Source: an uncultured Propionibacteriaceae bacterium
GTDB lineage: Bacteria > Actinomycetota > Actinomycetes > Propionibacteriales > Propionibacteriaceae
DNA: 11,664 bases
Assembly (NCBI GenBank): GCA_936941515.1
Contig: CAKZJI010000354.1
Span: 1 to 11,664, forward strand
Direction: 5' to 3'
The notes beneath the pieces were generated by a model that had not been told where the DNA came from, did no database searches, and saw only the letters and a list, made by a program, of their open reading frames with translations. Made by a program: the position numbers and the translations under genes. Below are positions 1 through 7,467 of the stretch, piece after piece (within the stretch, counting starts at the first letter, position 1; each line of letters begins with the position of its first letter).

Positions 1-30
1 AACCCCGGTGTTGTGTTACAGCCGGGGGTT
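1..30 (-). terminator. Candidate terminator hairpin downstream of tRNA-Ser(GCU)
   Basis: The first eight bases AACCCCGG pair with CCGGGGGTT at 22-30, with one bulged G, around a 13-base loop. Read on the minus strand it lies 15 bases past the tRNA 3' end, where an intrinsic terminator would be expected. The position of any U-tract is outside the window, so this is only a candidate. Confidence 0.4.
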
Positions 31-45
31 CGAGTATGCGTGGCC

Positions 46-139
46 TGGCGGAGGTGGCGGGATTTGAACCCGCGATGGGGTTGAAGCCCCAAACCCGCTT
101 AGCAGGCGGGCGCCATAGACCAGACTAGGCGACACCTCC
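46..139 (-). tRNA. tRNA-Ser, anticodon GCU, CCA encoded
   Basis: Reverse-strand cloverleaf. The acceptor stem GGAGGTG (133-139) pairs with CACCTCC (complement of 50-56), then discriminator G and encoded CCA (46-48). The anticodon stem CCCGC/GCGGG encloses loop CTGCTAA with GCT at 101-103, reading AGU/AGC serine codons. A long variable arm (TTTGGGG..CCCCA), as expected of class II serine tRNAs, precedes the T arm GCGGG-TTCAAAT-CCCGC. The gene is transcribed divergently from the LCP gene. Confidence 0.96.
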
Positions 140-150
140 ATGACGACCCA

Positions 151-180
151 AGGCTAGCCGAGTTGGGGCTCGTCGGGCAA
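151..180 (-). promoter_or_regulatory. Candidate promoter of tRNA-Ser(GCU)
   Basis: On the minus strand, TTGCCC (complement of 175-180) and TAGCCT (complement of 151-156) are separated by 18 bases, close to the vegetative -35/-10 arrangement. The -10 ends 11 bases before the tRNA 5' end, so only a very short leader would need removal by RNase P. It is divergent from the LCP promoter, about 40 bases away. Confidence 0.5.
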
Positions 181-193
181 CCTCGGCGCCGCG

Positions 194-199
194 TAAACT
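194..199 (+). promoter_or_regulatory. Candidate -10 box of the LCP gene
   Basis: TAAACT fits the actinobacterial TAnnnT -10 form. It lies 35 bases ahead of the chosen TTG start, which would give a leader of about 29 bases containing the ribosome site at 220-227. No convincing -35 is visible, so this is a weak call. Confidence 0.35.
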
Positions 200-234
200 G
201 TTCGGACGACGGAAGAGGAAAGGAAGGTCGAGTC

Positions 235-2073
235 TTGTCGGACAACCGATACTCGGGGTTCTATCGCGACGGCGGGTCGCAACATCCCCATGATGCCGCC
301 GGAGATGGCCCTGAGCCAGAGGCCGCACGCACCATGATTCGGCCACGGCAGGTGATCTTCGACCGCGACGGCTCCTGGCCCAGGCTGCGCACCAGCACAT
401 CCGAGGCCACCGCAAAGGAGACCCCCGACAAGGCCACCGCAGAGGAGACCTCCGACGAGGCCACGCAGGACACCACCGACAAGCCCGAATCCCAGCAACG
501 TCATCACCGCGCTCTGGGCCGCAGCATCGGCCTGACCCTGGCGAGCGTCCTGATCCCTGGTCTCGGCCTGTTGGGGGCCCGCCCACGCTGGGCGAAGATC
601 ACCGGAGCCCTCATGTCGTTGATCTTCGTGAGTGGCGTGGGCTTCCTGCTATGGAAAGGTTTCTCCATCAACTGGGACTTGGAGGTCCTAGCCAAACTAG
701 CCGTCCGTCCCAAGCTTCTGACCACCCTAACCGTCCTCCTCATCACCGTCGCTCTCGTCTGGGCGTGGCTCGTCACGCTGACTCACCTTCTCACCCGACC
801 CCACAGCATGCGGATACTGCGTCGGAGCGTGGGGGCATTGGTGGTGACTGCCTTCATCTTCGTGATTGCCGCCCCGCTTGCTGTCGGCGCGCGATATTCG
901 ATCGCCCAGCTGCAGCTTCTGGGCTCCGTATTCGGCGACCCACAGTCCACCGACCAACCTCCCGTCGATCCCCATGCAGAGAATCCGTGGGAGGGCATCC
1001 CGCGAGTCAACATTCTGCTTCTGGGCACCGACAGCACAGAGGTCCGGAAAAAGGACAACGGCGGACAGTACTCATTCCGCACCGACACCATCATGGTGGC
1101 CTCCATCGACACGACCAGCGGTGATCTGACTCTGATCCAGATCCCACGCAACGTTCAGTACACGCCATTCCCCGAGGGCAGCGAACTGGCGAAGCTCTTC
1201 CCCAGGGGCTTTCGCGGTGAGGGCGGCGAGGGAGAGTGGATGGTCAACGCCATCTGGGAGAAGACTGTCAACGGCGACTACCCCCAGATGACCAAGGCCG
1301 TCGGAAACACCCCATACCCCGGCGCAGAAGCCCTGAAACAAGGCATCCAGGGCATCACCGGGCTGAAGATGGACTACTTCGTGGCAATCAACATCGATGG
1401 CCTGCAGGAGTTGATCGACGCGATGGGCGGGGTCAGCGTCAACATCAACCGCCCCGTTCCCATCGGGGGGAGCACTGATGCGCACATCAAACCCAGCGCC
1501 TGGATCCAACCGGGACCGAATCAGCATCTCGACGGGTATCACGCCATGTGGTACGCCCGCGGACGCTACGGCACGCATGACTTCGACCGCATGTCACGTC
1601 AATCCTGCCTGGTCAACGCCGTCGTCAGGCAGGCAAACCCCTCCGTGATGCTCACATCGTATGAGGACATCGTGCAGGCCTCCAAGGAGATGGTGGTCAC
1701 CGACATCCCGCAGAACGCGCTGGGGCCGCTGGTAGATCTCTCCTTCAAGGTCAAAGATGGAAATGTCTCACGCCTTGCCTTCGCAGACGGCAAGCATGGC
1801 TATCTCTACGCAAACCCGAATTTCGCGCAGATGCGCCAGGAAGTGCAGACAGCCATCAATCCCCAACAGCCAACCGCGGAGCCGACGCAGCCCACCACAG
1901 AGGCCCCCACCAGCGAGCCGGCACCCGCACCCACAACCAGCGCGCCAGCGACACCGGCCAAGACCTCCCAACCCTCCCAACCGGCTCCGTCACCCAGCAG
2001 CAGCCAGGAAGCCCCGTCGGCCCCAGAGGAGGTCGGGGATGCCTGCGCTTACCGACCGCAGGAGGATCCGTAA
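235..2073 (+). CDS. LCP family (LytR-CpsA-Psr) cell-wall glycopolymer ligase, four-helix N-terminus
   Basis: LCP enzymes move undecaprenyl-linked glycopolymers (teichoic acid, arabinogalactan, capsule) onto peptidoglycan outside the membrane. TTG at 235 is chosen as start because AAGGAAGG at 220-227 sits seven bases ahead of it; this gives 612 residues. Order: a hydrophilic cytoplasmic region (1-95) with in-frame repeats rich in Ala, Thr and Glu; four hydrophobic helices (about 97-114, 122-140, 161-186, 198-218); the LCP domain (about 257-470); and a Pro/Thr/Ser-rich tail (about 543-612). Family hallmarks are NILLLGTD (259-266), FRTDTIM with Arg282 and Asp284, IPRN with Arg305, and ARGRYGTHDFDRMSRQ (441-456), whose arginines and aspartate bind the pyrophosphate-lipid substrate and metal in known members. 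Most LCP proteins have one helix, so the four-helix membrane part is longer than usual. The tail may span the wall. The polymer is unknown; no glycan genes are adjacent. Confidence 0.93.
   Translation: MSDNRYSGFYRDGGSQHPHDAAGDGPEPEAARTMIRPRQVIFDRDGSWPRLRTSTSEATAKETPDKATAEETSDEATQDTTDKPESQQRHHRALGRSIGLTLASVLIPGLGLLGARPRWAKITGALMSLIFVSGVGFLLWKGFSINWDLEVLAKLAVRPKLLTTLTVLLITVALVWAWLVTLTHLLTRPHSMRILRRSVGALVVTAFIFVIAAPLAVGARYSIAQLQLLGSVFGDPQSTDQPPVDPHAENPWEGIPRVNILLLGTDSTEVRKKDNGGQYSFRTDTIMVASIDTTSGDLTLIQIPRNVQYTPFPEGSELAKLFPRGFRGEGGEGEWMVNAIWEKTVNGDYPQMTKAVGNTPYPGAEALKQGIQGITGLKMDYFVAINIDGLQELIDAMGGVSVNINRPVPIGGSTDAHIKPSAWIQPGPNQHLDGYHAMWYARGRYGTHDFDRMSRQSCLVNAVVRQANPSVMLTSYEDIVQASKEMVVTDIPQNALGPLVDLSFKVKDGNVSRLAFADGKHGYLYANPNFAQMRQEVQTAINPQQPTAEPTQPTTEAPTSEPAPAPTTSAPATPAKTSQPSQPAPSPSSSQEAPSAPEEVGDACAYRPQEDP
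403..480 (+). repeat. In-frame 27-base tandem repeat in the LCP gene
   Basis: Units at 403-429 and 430-456 are 27 bases each and differ at only a few positions; a degenerate 24-base third unit spans 457-480. Each starts (G/A)AGGCCAC and ends CCGAC, and encodes E/K-ATA-(K/E)ET-(P/S)D blocks in the cytoplasmic N-terminal region. Because the units are multiples of three, gain or loss would change linker length without breaking the frame. Confidence 0.75.
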
Positions 2074-2108
2074 ACACAGCATGAGGCGCTGAGACCTGGT
2101 GGAAGAGG

Positions 2109-2142
2109 GCGACGTGGTGACCCAGCTGGGTCACCACGTCGC
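2109..2142 (+). terminator. 34-base perfect palindrome, probable LCP terminator
   Basis: GCGACGTGGTGACCC and its exact complement flank a central AGCT, 36 bases past the LCP stop codon. A 15-bp GC-rich stem with a four-base loop would be very stable. It is followed by TTGATGTGG rather than a clean T-run, so it may terminate without a U-tract. A protein-binding palindrome cannot be excluded. Confidence 0.6.
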
Positions 2143-2209
2143 TTGATGTGGCTGGCGGAGGTAGGGGTGTCTTGAGTCTCACCACCCACCACACCGCGCA
2201 TAAAACAAC

Positions 2210-2241
2210 GTCGGGACACCCTGTAAGAAGGATGTCCCGAC
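2210..2241 (-). terminator. Terminator hairpin of tRNA-Ser(UGA)
   Basis: Arms GTCGGGACA (2210-2218) and TGTCCCGAC (2233-2241) form a 9-bp stem with a 14-base loop. On the minus strand it starts nine bases past the tRNA 3' end and is followed by GTTGTTTTATG, a usable U-rich tract, so it fits an intrinsic terminator for the tRNA. Confidence 0.7.
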
Positions 2242-2249
2242 TCGGCGTA

Positions 2250-2337
2250 TGGCGGCGAGAGTGGGATTCGAACCCACGGAGGGTCACCCCTCGGCCGCTT
2301 TCAAGGCGGCTGCACTAGTCCACTATGCGATCTCGCC
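2250..2337 (-). tRNA. tRNA-Ser, anticodon UGA, CCA encoded
   Basis: Reverse-strand cloverleaf: acceptor GGCGAGA (2331-2337) with TCTCGCC, then discriminator G and encoded CCA (2250-2252). The anticodon stem GCCGC/GCGGC holds loop CTTGAAA with TGA at 2301-2303, reading UCN serine codons. A long variable arm (GAGGGG..CCCTC) and T arm GTGGG-TTCGAAT-CCCAC complete the class II fold. It is the second serine tRNA in 2.3 kb, on the same strand as the first but separated by the oppositely oriented LCP gene, so each needs its own promoter. Confidence 0.96.
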
Positions 2338-2361
2338 GTGCGGGATCAACCCGCGACCGTC

Positions 2362-2367
2362 ATTCTA
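2362..2367 (-). promoter_or_regulatory. Candidate -10 box of tRNA-Ser(UGA)
   Basis: TAGAAT on the minus strand lies 24 bases before the tRNA 5' end. The predicted leader carries a small GCGGG-5-CCCGC stem (2340-2354) next to the RNase P cut site. The -35 region (TTCGCG, 18 bases away) is a poor match. Confidence 0.4.
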
Positions 2368-2429
2368 CCGGTCATGGGTGGAACCCGCGAAACAGTGCTC
2401 GCCTCCCCCGCTTCAGGCACACTGGGCGC

Positions 2430-3359
2430 ATGCCTCCGAAGTCCCCGCTCCCGCCCCGACACGGGCTGCAGGCTGCCTGGGTCCGCACCCCAGACCGGGG
2501 AGCAGCCGCGCCATGGGCAACGATGCGGGAGTTCCTGCTGGACAAGCTGGGGCCGGGGCGCGACGCAGTGGACCCGATGCTGGCGCGAGGTGATTTCGTC
2601 AACGCGCATGGCATCCCGTGGCGAGGCGACGAGCCCTACCGGCCGAACACCTTCGTCTGGTTCCACCGGGAGCTGCGGCCGGAGGCGGAGGTCCCAGGCA
2701 CGCTGGAGGTGCTGCATCGCGACGACCGCATCGTGGTGTTCGACAAACCCCACTTCCTGTCCACGATCCCCCGCGGACGGCACGTGCTGCAAAGCGCCGT
2801 CGTTAGGGGGCGGGCGGCGACGGGGCTGCCGGAGCTGTCGGCCGCCCACCGGCTGGATCGTGGCACCGCCGGGGTGCTGCTGATGACCGCTGAGCGGCGG
2901 TGGAGGTCGGCGTATCAGGATGTGTTCGCCCGCCGTGAGGTGAGCAAGGTCTACGAGGTCATCGCTCCCTTCGACCCGGCCCTCGAATTCCCGCAGACGG
3001 TGAGGTCGCATCTGGTCAAGCGCGTCGGGACGCTCCAGGCCGAGACCCTGGATCTGCCGCCCAACTCAGAGACCCGGATCTCGCTGGTGGAGGTGCGCGG
3101 CGGCTGGGCCCGCTACGAGGCCCGACCGCTCACGGGTCGCACCCACCAGATCCGTGCGCACTTCAACCAGCTCGGGCTGCCGCTGCTGGGAGATCCGCTG
3201 TACCCGGAGGTCGCGGAGACCGACATTGACGACTTCACCACCCCGCTGCGCCTGCTGGCCCGGGAGCTGTCATTCACCGACCCCATCGACGGCACTCCAC
3301 GCCGTTTCGTCTCGGCCCGGGAGCTGACCTGGCCGGTGACTCCCAGCGGCGATCTGTAG
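2430..3359 (+). CDS. RluA-type RNA pseudouridine synthase
   Basis: Converts specific uridines in rRNA or tRNA to pseudouridine in the cytoplasm. The 309-residue product starts at ATG 2430 (MPPKSPLPPRHG); longer in-frame starts would run back into the tRNA gene and are rejected. The catalytic motif AAHRLDRGTAGVLL has the nucleophile Asp143 in HRLD (140-143), and GRTHQIRAHFNQLGLPLLGD (236-255) is the second family signature; LEVLHRDDRIVVFDKP (92-107) begins the catalytic fold. The first ~90 residues (REFLLDKL..FVNAHG) resemble a reduced S4-like RNA-binding part, but that is tentative. No Shine-Dalgarno is seen; CACACT ends six bases before the ATG, so it may be leaderless. The target base cannot be named from sequence. 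It is convergent with msrA. Confidence 0.93.
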   Translation: MPPKSPLPPRHGLQAAWVRTPDRGAAAPWATMREFLLDKLGPGRDAVDPMLARGDFVNAHGIPWRGDEPYRPNTFVWFHRELRPEAEVPGTLEVLHRDDRIVVFDKPHFLSTIPRGRHVLQSAVVRGRAATGLPELSAAHRLDRGTAGVLLMTAERRWRSAYQDVFARREVSKVYEVIAPFDPALEFPQTVRSHLVKRVGTLQAETLDLPPNSETRISLVEVRGGWARYEARPLTGRTHQIRAHFNQLGLPLLGDPLYPEVAETDIDDFTTPLRLLARELSFTDPIDGTPRRFVSARELTWPVTPSGDL

Positions 3360-3370
3360 AAATAGAAGTT

Positions 3371-3384
3371 GCCGACATCTCGGC
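3371..3384. terminator. Small hairpin between convergent genes
   Basis: GCCGA-CATC-TCGGC lies in the 36-base gap between the pseudouridine synthase stop and the msrA stop. On the minus strand it is followed by AACTTCTATTTC, moderately U-rich. The stem is only 5 bp, so this is a weak candidate, better for msrA than for the plus-strand gene. Confidence 0.35.
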
Positions 3385-3395
3385 CCCATCGCCAG

Positions 3396-3872
3396 TCACC
3401 GTCGGTACCTCGTCAGCACCTCTCGCGGGATGTGGCAGGTATCGTCGGGGCAGCGGGCCAGGTGATTTTGGTGTTCGTCGGCGCTGCGGACGAAATTGGT
3501 CAGCGGAAGGACCTCAACGGCGATCCGGTCCGCGTCGCTGCGACCGTCGATGAACGCCCGCGCCTCCACCAGGTGCGCAGGGTTCCGCGAGTACACCCCC
3601 GTCCGATACTTCTCCCCCACATCCGGGCCCTGCCGGTTCACGCTGTAGGGGTCGATGATCTCGAACAGGTGCCCGACAAGTTGAGCGACGCTGACAGCAA
3701 CTGGATCGAAGCACGTCCGCACGCACTCGACGTAGCCGTCGTAGGGGCCGTCGAGGCGACGGCTGGCGCCGTTGGCCCGACCAGCCTCCGTCTCGACCAC
3801 CCCAGGCAGGGTGGACACGAACGCCTGCACTCCCCACAGACATCCACCTGCCAGATAGATCTCCTCGCTCAT
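3396..3872 (-). CDS. msrA: Peptide methionine-(S)-sulfoxide reductase MsrA
   Basis: Reduces the S-epimer of methionine sulfoxide in free and protein-bound methionine, normally with thioredoxin. With ATG at 3872 the protein has 158 residues, at the short end for the family. The active site AGGCLWG (8-14) holds catalytic Cys11; most family members have Phe where this one has Leu12. GYVECV (46-51) supplies the conserved Glu, and NRQGPDVGEKYRTGVY (79-94) supplies the Asp/Tyr region. Two cysteines near the C-terminus (141 and 146, ARCPDDTC) are well placed as resolving cysteines. A GTG six bases upstream (3878) is an alternative start. TAGGCT on the minus strand at 3882-3887 could be its own -10. 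The gene lies 62 bases after a disrupted membrane-protein gene and may be co-transcribed with it. No MsrB is in the window. Confidence 0.9.
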   Translation of the reverse strand: MSEEIYLAGGCLWGVQAFVSTLPGVVETEAGRANGASRRLDGPYDGYVECVRTCFDPVAVSVAQLVGHLFEIIDPYSVNRQGPDVGEKYRTGVYSRNPAHLVEARAFIDGRSDADRIAVEVLPLTNFVRSADEHQNHLARCPDDTCHIPREVLTRYRR

Positions 3873-3934
3873 CGACACGTGAGCCTAGTCAGCGACCAGG
3901 GACGGAGGACAGCCGGGGAGAGGCACAAAATTTT

Positions 3935-4332
3935 CTATCGCGAGAGTTTCTCCCACGGCCGGAATGCGCCCAGCAGCACGGTCACCAACAGCACGTGGAT
4001 TGCACCGATTCCGCCCCACAGTGCGTGCATCCACTGGAAAGAGTCCAGCACCAGGCACTCTCCTGCGATCCATCCAAGCATGACAGTGCCAGCGATCACG
4101 TGCGCCGCAGGCAACCAGGCGCACCGTCGCAGGTGCACGACTACAGCCACCCACTGCACCACACCGACAGCCCCGAGCAGCAGCGCCGCCAGTCCCGTTT
4201 GCTCGCAAAAGGCGTGCCCTGCAGCATGGGCGCGAACCACTGGGGCACCAGAAGCAGCTCAACCATCCCCACCCACGCGGACAGCCCCTGAAAGATGGCG
4301 ATCCCCAGCAGACAGCCACGCACCGCTCTCAT
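3935..4332 (-). pseudogene. Small four-helix membrane protein, frame broken at a T-run
   Basis: Starts at ATG 4332 with GGAG eight bases upstream. Residues 1-42 (MRAVRGCLLG..LQGTPF) contain helix 1 (about 7-29). In that frame the product then turns hydrophilic and ends at 63 residues. A -1 step at TTTT (4207-4210) joins GTPF to CEQTGLAALLLG and continues through three more hydrophobic stretches (TGLAALLLGAVGVVQWVAVV; VIAGTVMLGWIAGECLVL; WGGIGAIHVLLVTVLLGAF) to TAG at 3935-3937, for a 132-residue protein. The layout resembles small four-helix actinobacterial membrane proteins of unknown function with a GTPF-like first loop; this is recollection of family style, not a match. The break may be a sequencing or assembly error, a true mutation, or (least likely) programmed slippage. 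It lies directly upstream of msrA on the same strand. Confidence 0.55.
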
Positions 4333-4488
4333 GGAAGGCGCTCCGGTGCGACCGTCGCGGGAGGTTCGACAGGTGAGGTGGGACATACTCTGGATGCTCT
4401 CATACGACAATCAGGGCAAGAGCGGGATCAATCGCACGCAGGGCCATCAGCACCCACCACGCCTTGGACCTGACGCTCCGCATTCCCT

Positions 4489-4516
4489 GCAGAAAGCCTT
4501 ATTCTGGGCCTTCTGC
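4489..4516. repeat. Hairpin in the divergent spacer
   Basis: GCAGAAAGCCT pairs with GGGCCTTCTGC around a six-base TATTCT loop, with one A-C mismatch and one U-G pair. No recognised gene ends here, so it is not clearly a terminator; GTTTTC follows 10 bases downstream on the plus strand. It could end a short unannotated transcript or form part of a leader. Confidence 0.45.
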
Positions 4517-4658
4517 ATCACGTTGAAGTTTTCTCGGAAGAGTCTGAAGTTCGACGCCGTCGCGCGCTGATATGAGGCGCAGGAGTCAGGCATCGGCTAA
4601 GGACTCGGATCGTTCACGCAGGACCGGGAAAGGCGGCCCGGCGATCTGGCAACTCGCA

Positions 4659-4664
4659 TAGAAT
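4659..4664 (+). promoter_or_regulatory. Leaderless -10 box of the quinone oxidoreductase gene
   Basis: TAGAAT ends seven bases before the ATG at 4672, so transcription would start at or beside the A of the start codon. No Shine-Dalgarno lies between. This spacing is the typical actinobacterial leaderless arrangement; no clear -35 is visible. Confidence 0.55.
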
Positions 4665-4671
4665 CGGTGCC

Positions 4672-5643
4672 ATGCGAGCTGTCATCGTCGAAGAGCCTGG
4701 GGACGTCGAGGCCCTGACCATCAAGGAGGTCGCAACGCCGACCCCACAGCCGGGAGAGGTGCTGGTTCGCACCATCGCCGCCGGCGTCAACCGCGCCGAC
4801 CTCCTGCAGCGTCGCGGCTACTATCCGCCGCCGCGGGGCACCACCGATGTCATCGGCCTGGAGGCCTCGGGCGTCGTGGAGGCCGTCGGCGACGGGGTGA
4901 CCGCCTGGAAACCCGGCGACCATGTCGTCGCTCTGCTGGCGGGCGGCGGCTACGCCGAGTATTTCGTCGCCCCGGCAGGCCAGCTGGTGTCACCACCACC
5001 CGCCGTCGACCTGGTCACCGCTGCCGGGCTGCTGGAGGTCGCGGCGACGGTGGTCTCCAACATGGATGTCGCTCACCTCAAGCCCGGCGAGACCCTCCTG
5101 GCTCATGGGGGCGCGGGCGGCATCGGCACCTTCGTCATCCAGTACGCGAAGGCGATGGGCGCGAAGGTTGTGACGACGGCCGGCAGCGAGGCGAAGCTGA
5201 AGCACTGCATCGACCACGGCGCCGACTACGCCATCGACTACCACGGCGACTGGGTCGGTGAGCTGCAGCGGGTGACGAACGGTCACGGGGCCGACGTGAT
5301 CCTGGACATCATGGGTGCGAAATACCTTGAGGCCAACGTGAAGGCCCTCGCCAAGCGGGGCCGCATGGTGGTGATCGGCCTCCAGGGCGGCACCAAGGGA
5401 ACCCTCAACCTGGGGCTGCTGTTGCAGAAGATGGGCACCGTCGCGGCGACTTCGCTGCGGTTCCGTCCCGTCGAGGAGAAGGCTGTGATCTGCTCGCGGG
5501 TTGCGGAGACGGTGTGGCCGATGATCGGCTCCGGCCAGATTCGTCCCGCCCCGGAAACCCGCGTCCCCTTCGAGCAGGTGCGGCGAGCCCATGAAATCCT
5601 CGAATCCGGGGACAACGTCGGCAAGCTGGTCCTGGAGTTCTGA
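4672..5643 (+). CDS. NAD(P)H quinone oxidoreductase, PIG3 family (MDR superfamily)
   Basis: Zinc-independent medium-chain reductase that transfers hydride from NADPH to quinones or quinone-like carbonyl compounds in the cytoplasm. 323 residues, the usual length. The N-terminal GroES-like domain has VNRADLLQRRGYYPPP (39-54), GLEASGVVEAVG (62-73) and the PIG3-like LLAGGGYAEY (88-97). The nucleotide-binding fold has AHGGAGGIGT (144-153). Later landmarks are GADVILDIMG, ALAKRGRMVVIG and the C-terminal NVGKLVLEF, all matching the human TP53I3/PIG3 pattern. No zinc-ligand cysteine motif is present. ATG at 4672 fits a leaderless transcript. It is followed after 59 bases by argG, which has its own -10, so the pair is not necessarily an operon. 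Confidence 0.93.
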   Translation: MRAVIVEEPGDVEALTIKEVATPTPQPGEVLVRTIAAGVNRADLLQRRGYYPPPRGTTDVIGLEASGVVEAVGDGVTAWKPGDHVVALLAGGGYAEYFVAPAGQLVSPPPAVDLVTAAGLLEVAATVVSNMDVAHLKPGETLLAHGGAGGIGTFVIQYAKAMGAKVVTTAGSEAKLKHCIDHGADYAIDYHGDWVGELQRVTNGHGADVILDIMGAKYLEANVKALAKRGRMVVIGLQGGTKGTLNLGLLLQKMGTVAATSLRFRPVEEKAVICSRVAETVWPMIGSGQIRPAPETRVPFEQVRRAHEILESGDNVGKLVLEF

Positions 5644-5690
5644 GAGCCACCGAACCGGACGCCGGGGCGGACTATTCCGGTGGAGTCCAC

Positions 5691-7127
<1,437 letters not shown>

Positions 7128-7467
7128 ACCATCCAAGGTCGCATGGCTCATCGTGCAGGGCCTTGCAGCATCATCACCGACGCACTCCAGCGCCGGGCTT
7201 TCCCGGATGCGCGGGTCGATAACGCTTTTGCAACAAACGGCTGGGGCGCAGCGCCTCGGAGCATTGGCCGCAGCCAGAGTCTCAGCGCGACTTCCGTCTG
7301 TCTCTCAGCCCCTTGTACAGGGTCTAGCAGCCTTCCAGGCCGCGCAGGCGCATCCCATGGGCGCTCCGCCCTGGTCGCCCCTGCCACAACAACCATCCGA
7401 TGGGACATGTCAGGTGCACGCCACTAGGATCATCGATCAAAAGCCCGTACCACGGAGGAGTTGAGCG
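7128..7467. other. 340-base intergenic region after argG
   Basis: No convincing gene. Open frames on both strands here lack ribosome sites and encode low-complexity Arg/Ser/Ala/Pro peptides. It contains a small hairpin (GCG-CCGGG-CTTT-CCCGG-ATG-CGC, 7190-7212) with no U-tract that might weakly end the argG transcript, a TGCAGGGCCTTGCA near-palindrome (7154-7167), and a promoter for the next gene. Confidence 0.6.
7402..7430 (+). promoter_or_regulatory. Candidate promoter of the sugar dehydratase gene
   Basis: GGGACA (7402-7407) and TAGGAT (7425-7430) are separated by 17 bases. Transcription would begin near 7437, leaving a leader of about 30 bases that contains the strong ribosome site GGAGGAG at 7454-7460. 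Confidence 0.5.

Larger units (their letters stand above)
4333..4671. other. Divergent 339-base intergenic region
   Basis: Separates the minus-strand membrane-protein/msrA pair from the plus-strand oxidoreductase gene. I see no convincing gene; the open frames here have no ribosome site and an implausible composition. It holds a possible minus-strand promoter (TTGTCG at 4405-4410, 17 bases, TATGTC at 4382-4387), an 11-bp-arm hairpin at 4489-4516, a pair of TGAAGTT direct repeats 21 bases apart (4524 and 4545), and the -10 box of the downstream gene at 4659-4664. Confidence 0.6.

Noticed and set aside
163..234. A longer N-terminus for the LCP protein starting at TTG 163
   Set aside because: TTG 235 has a near-ideal ribosome site, while the upstream start has none and lies before the candidate -10 box.
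2325..2429. A longer N-terminus for the pseudouridine synthase starting at 2325
   Set aside because: The extra 35 residues would be translated from inside the tRNA-Ser(UGA) gene and its promoter; family-like sequence starts at ATG 2430.
4205..4212. Programmed -1 frameshifting at the TTTT run in the membrane-protein gene
   Set aside because: The codons CCT TTT do not form a tandem slippery heptamer and no upstream Shine-Dalgarno or close downstream pseudoknot is evident; a plain indel is simpler.
3369..4376. A long plus-strand open frame opposite msrA
   Set aside because: It is antisense to the clear MsrA motifs and the membrane protein, rich in Arg/His/Pro, and has no ribosome site.
4295..4570. 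A 91-residue plus-strand open frame in the divergent spacer
   Set aside because: It begins antisense inside the disrupted membrane-protein gene, has no ribosome site and its composition is not protein-like.
7143..7427. A 94-residue plus-strand open frame after argG
   Set aside because: It encodes an Arg/Ser/Ala-rich peptide with no domain, helix or ribosome site and overlaps the promoter of the next gene; typical of chance frames in high-G+C DNA.
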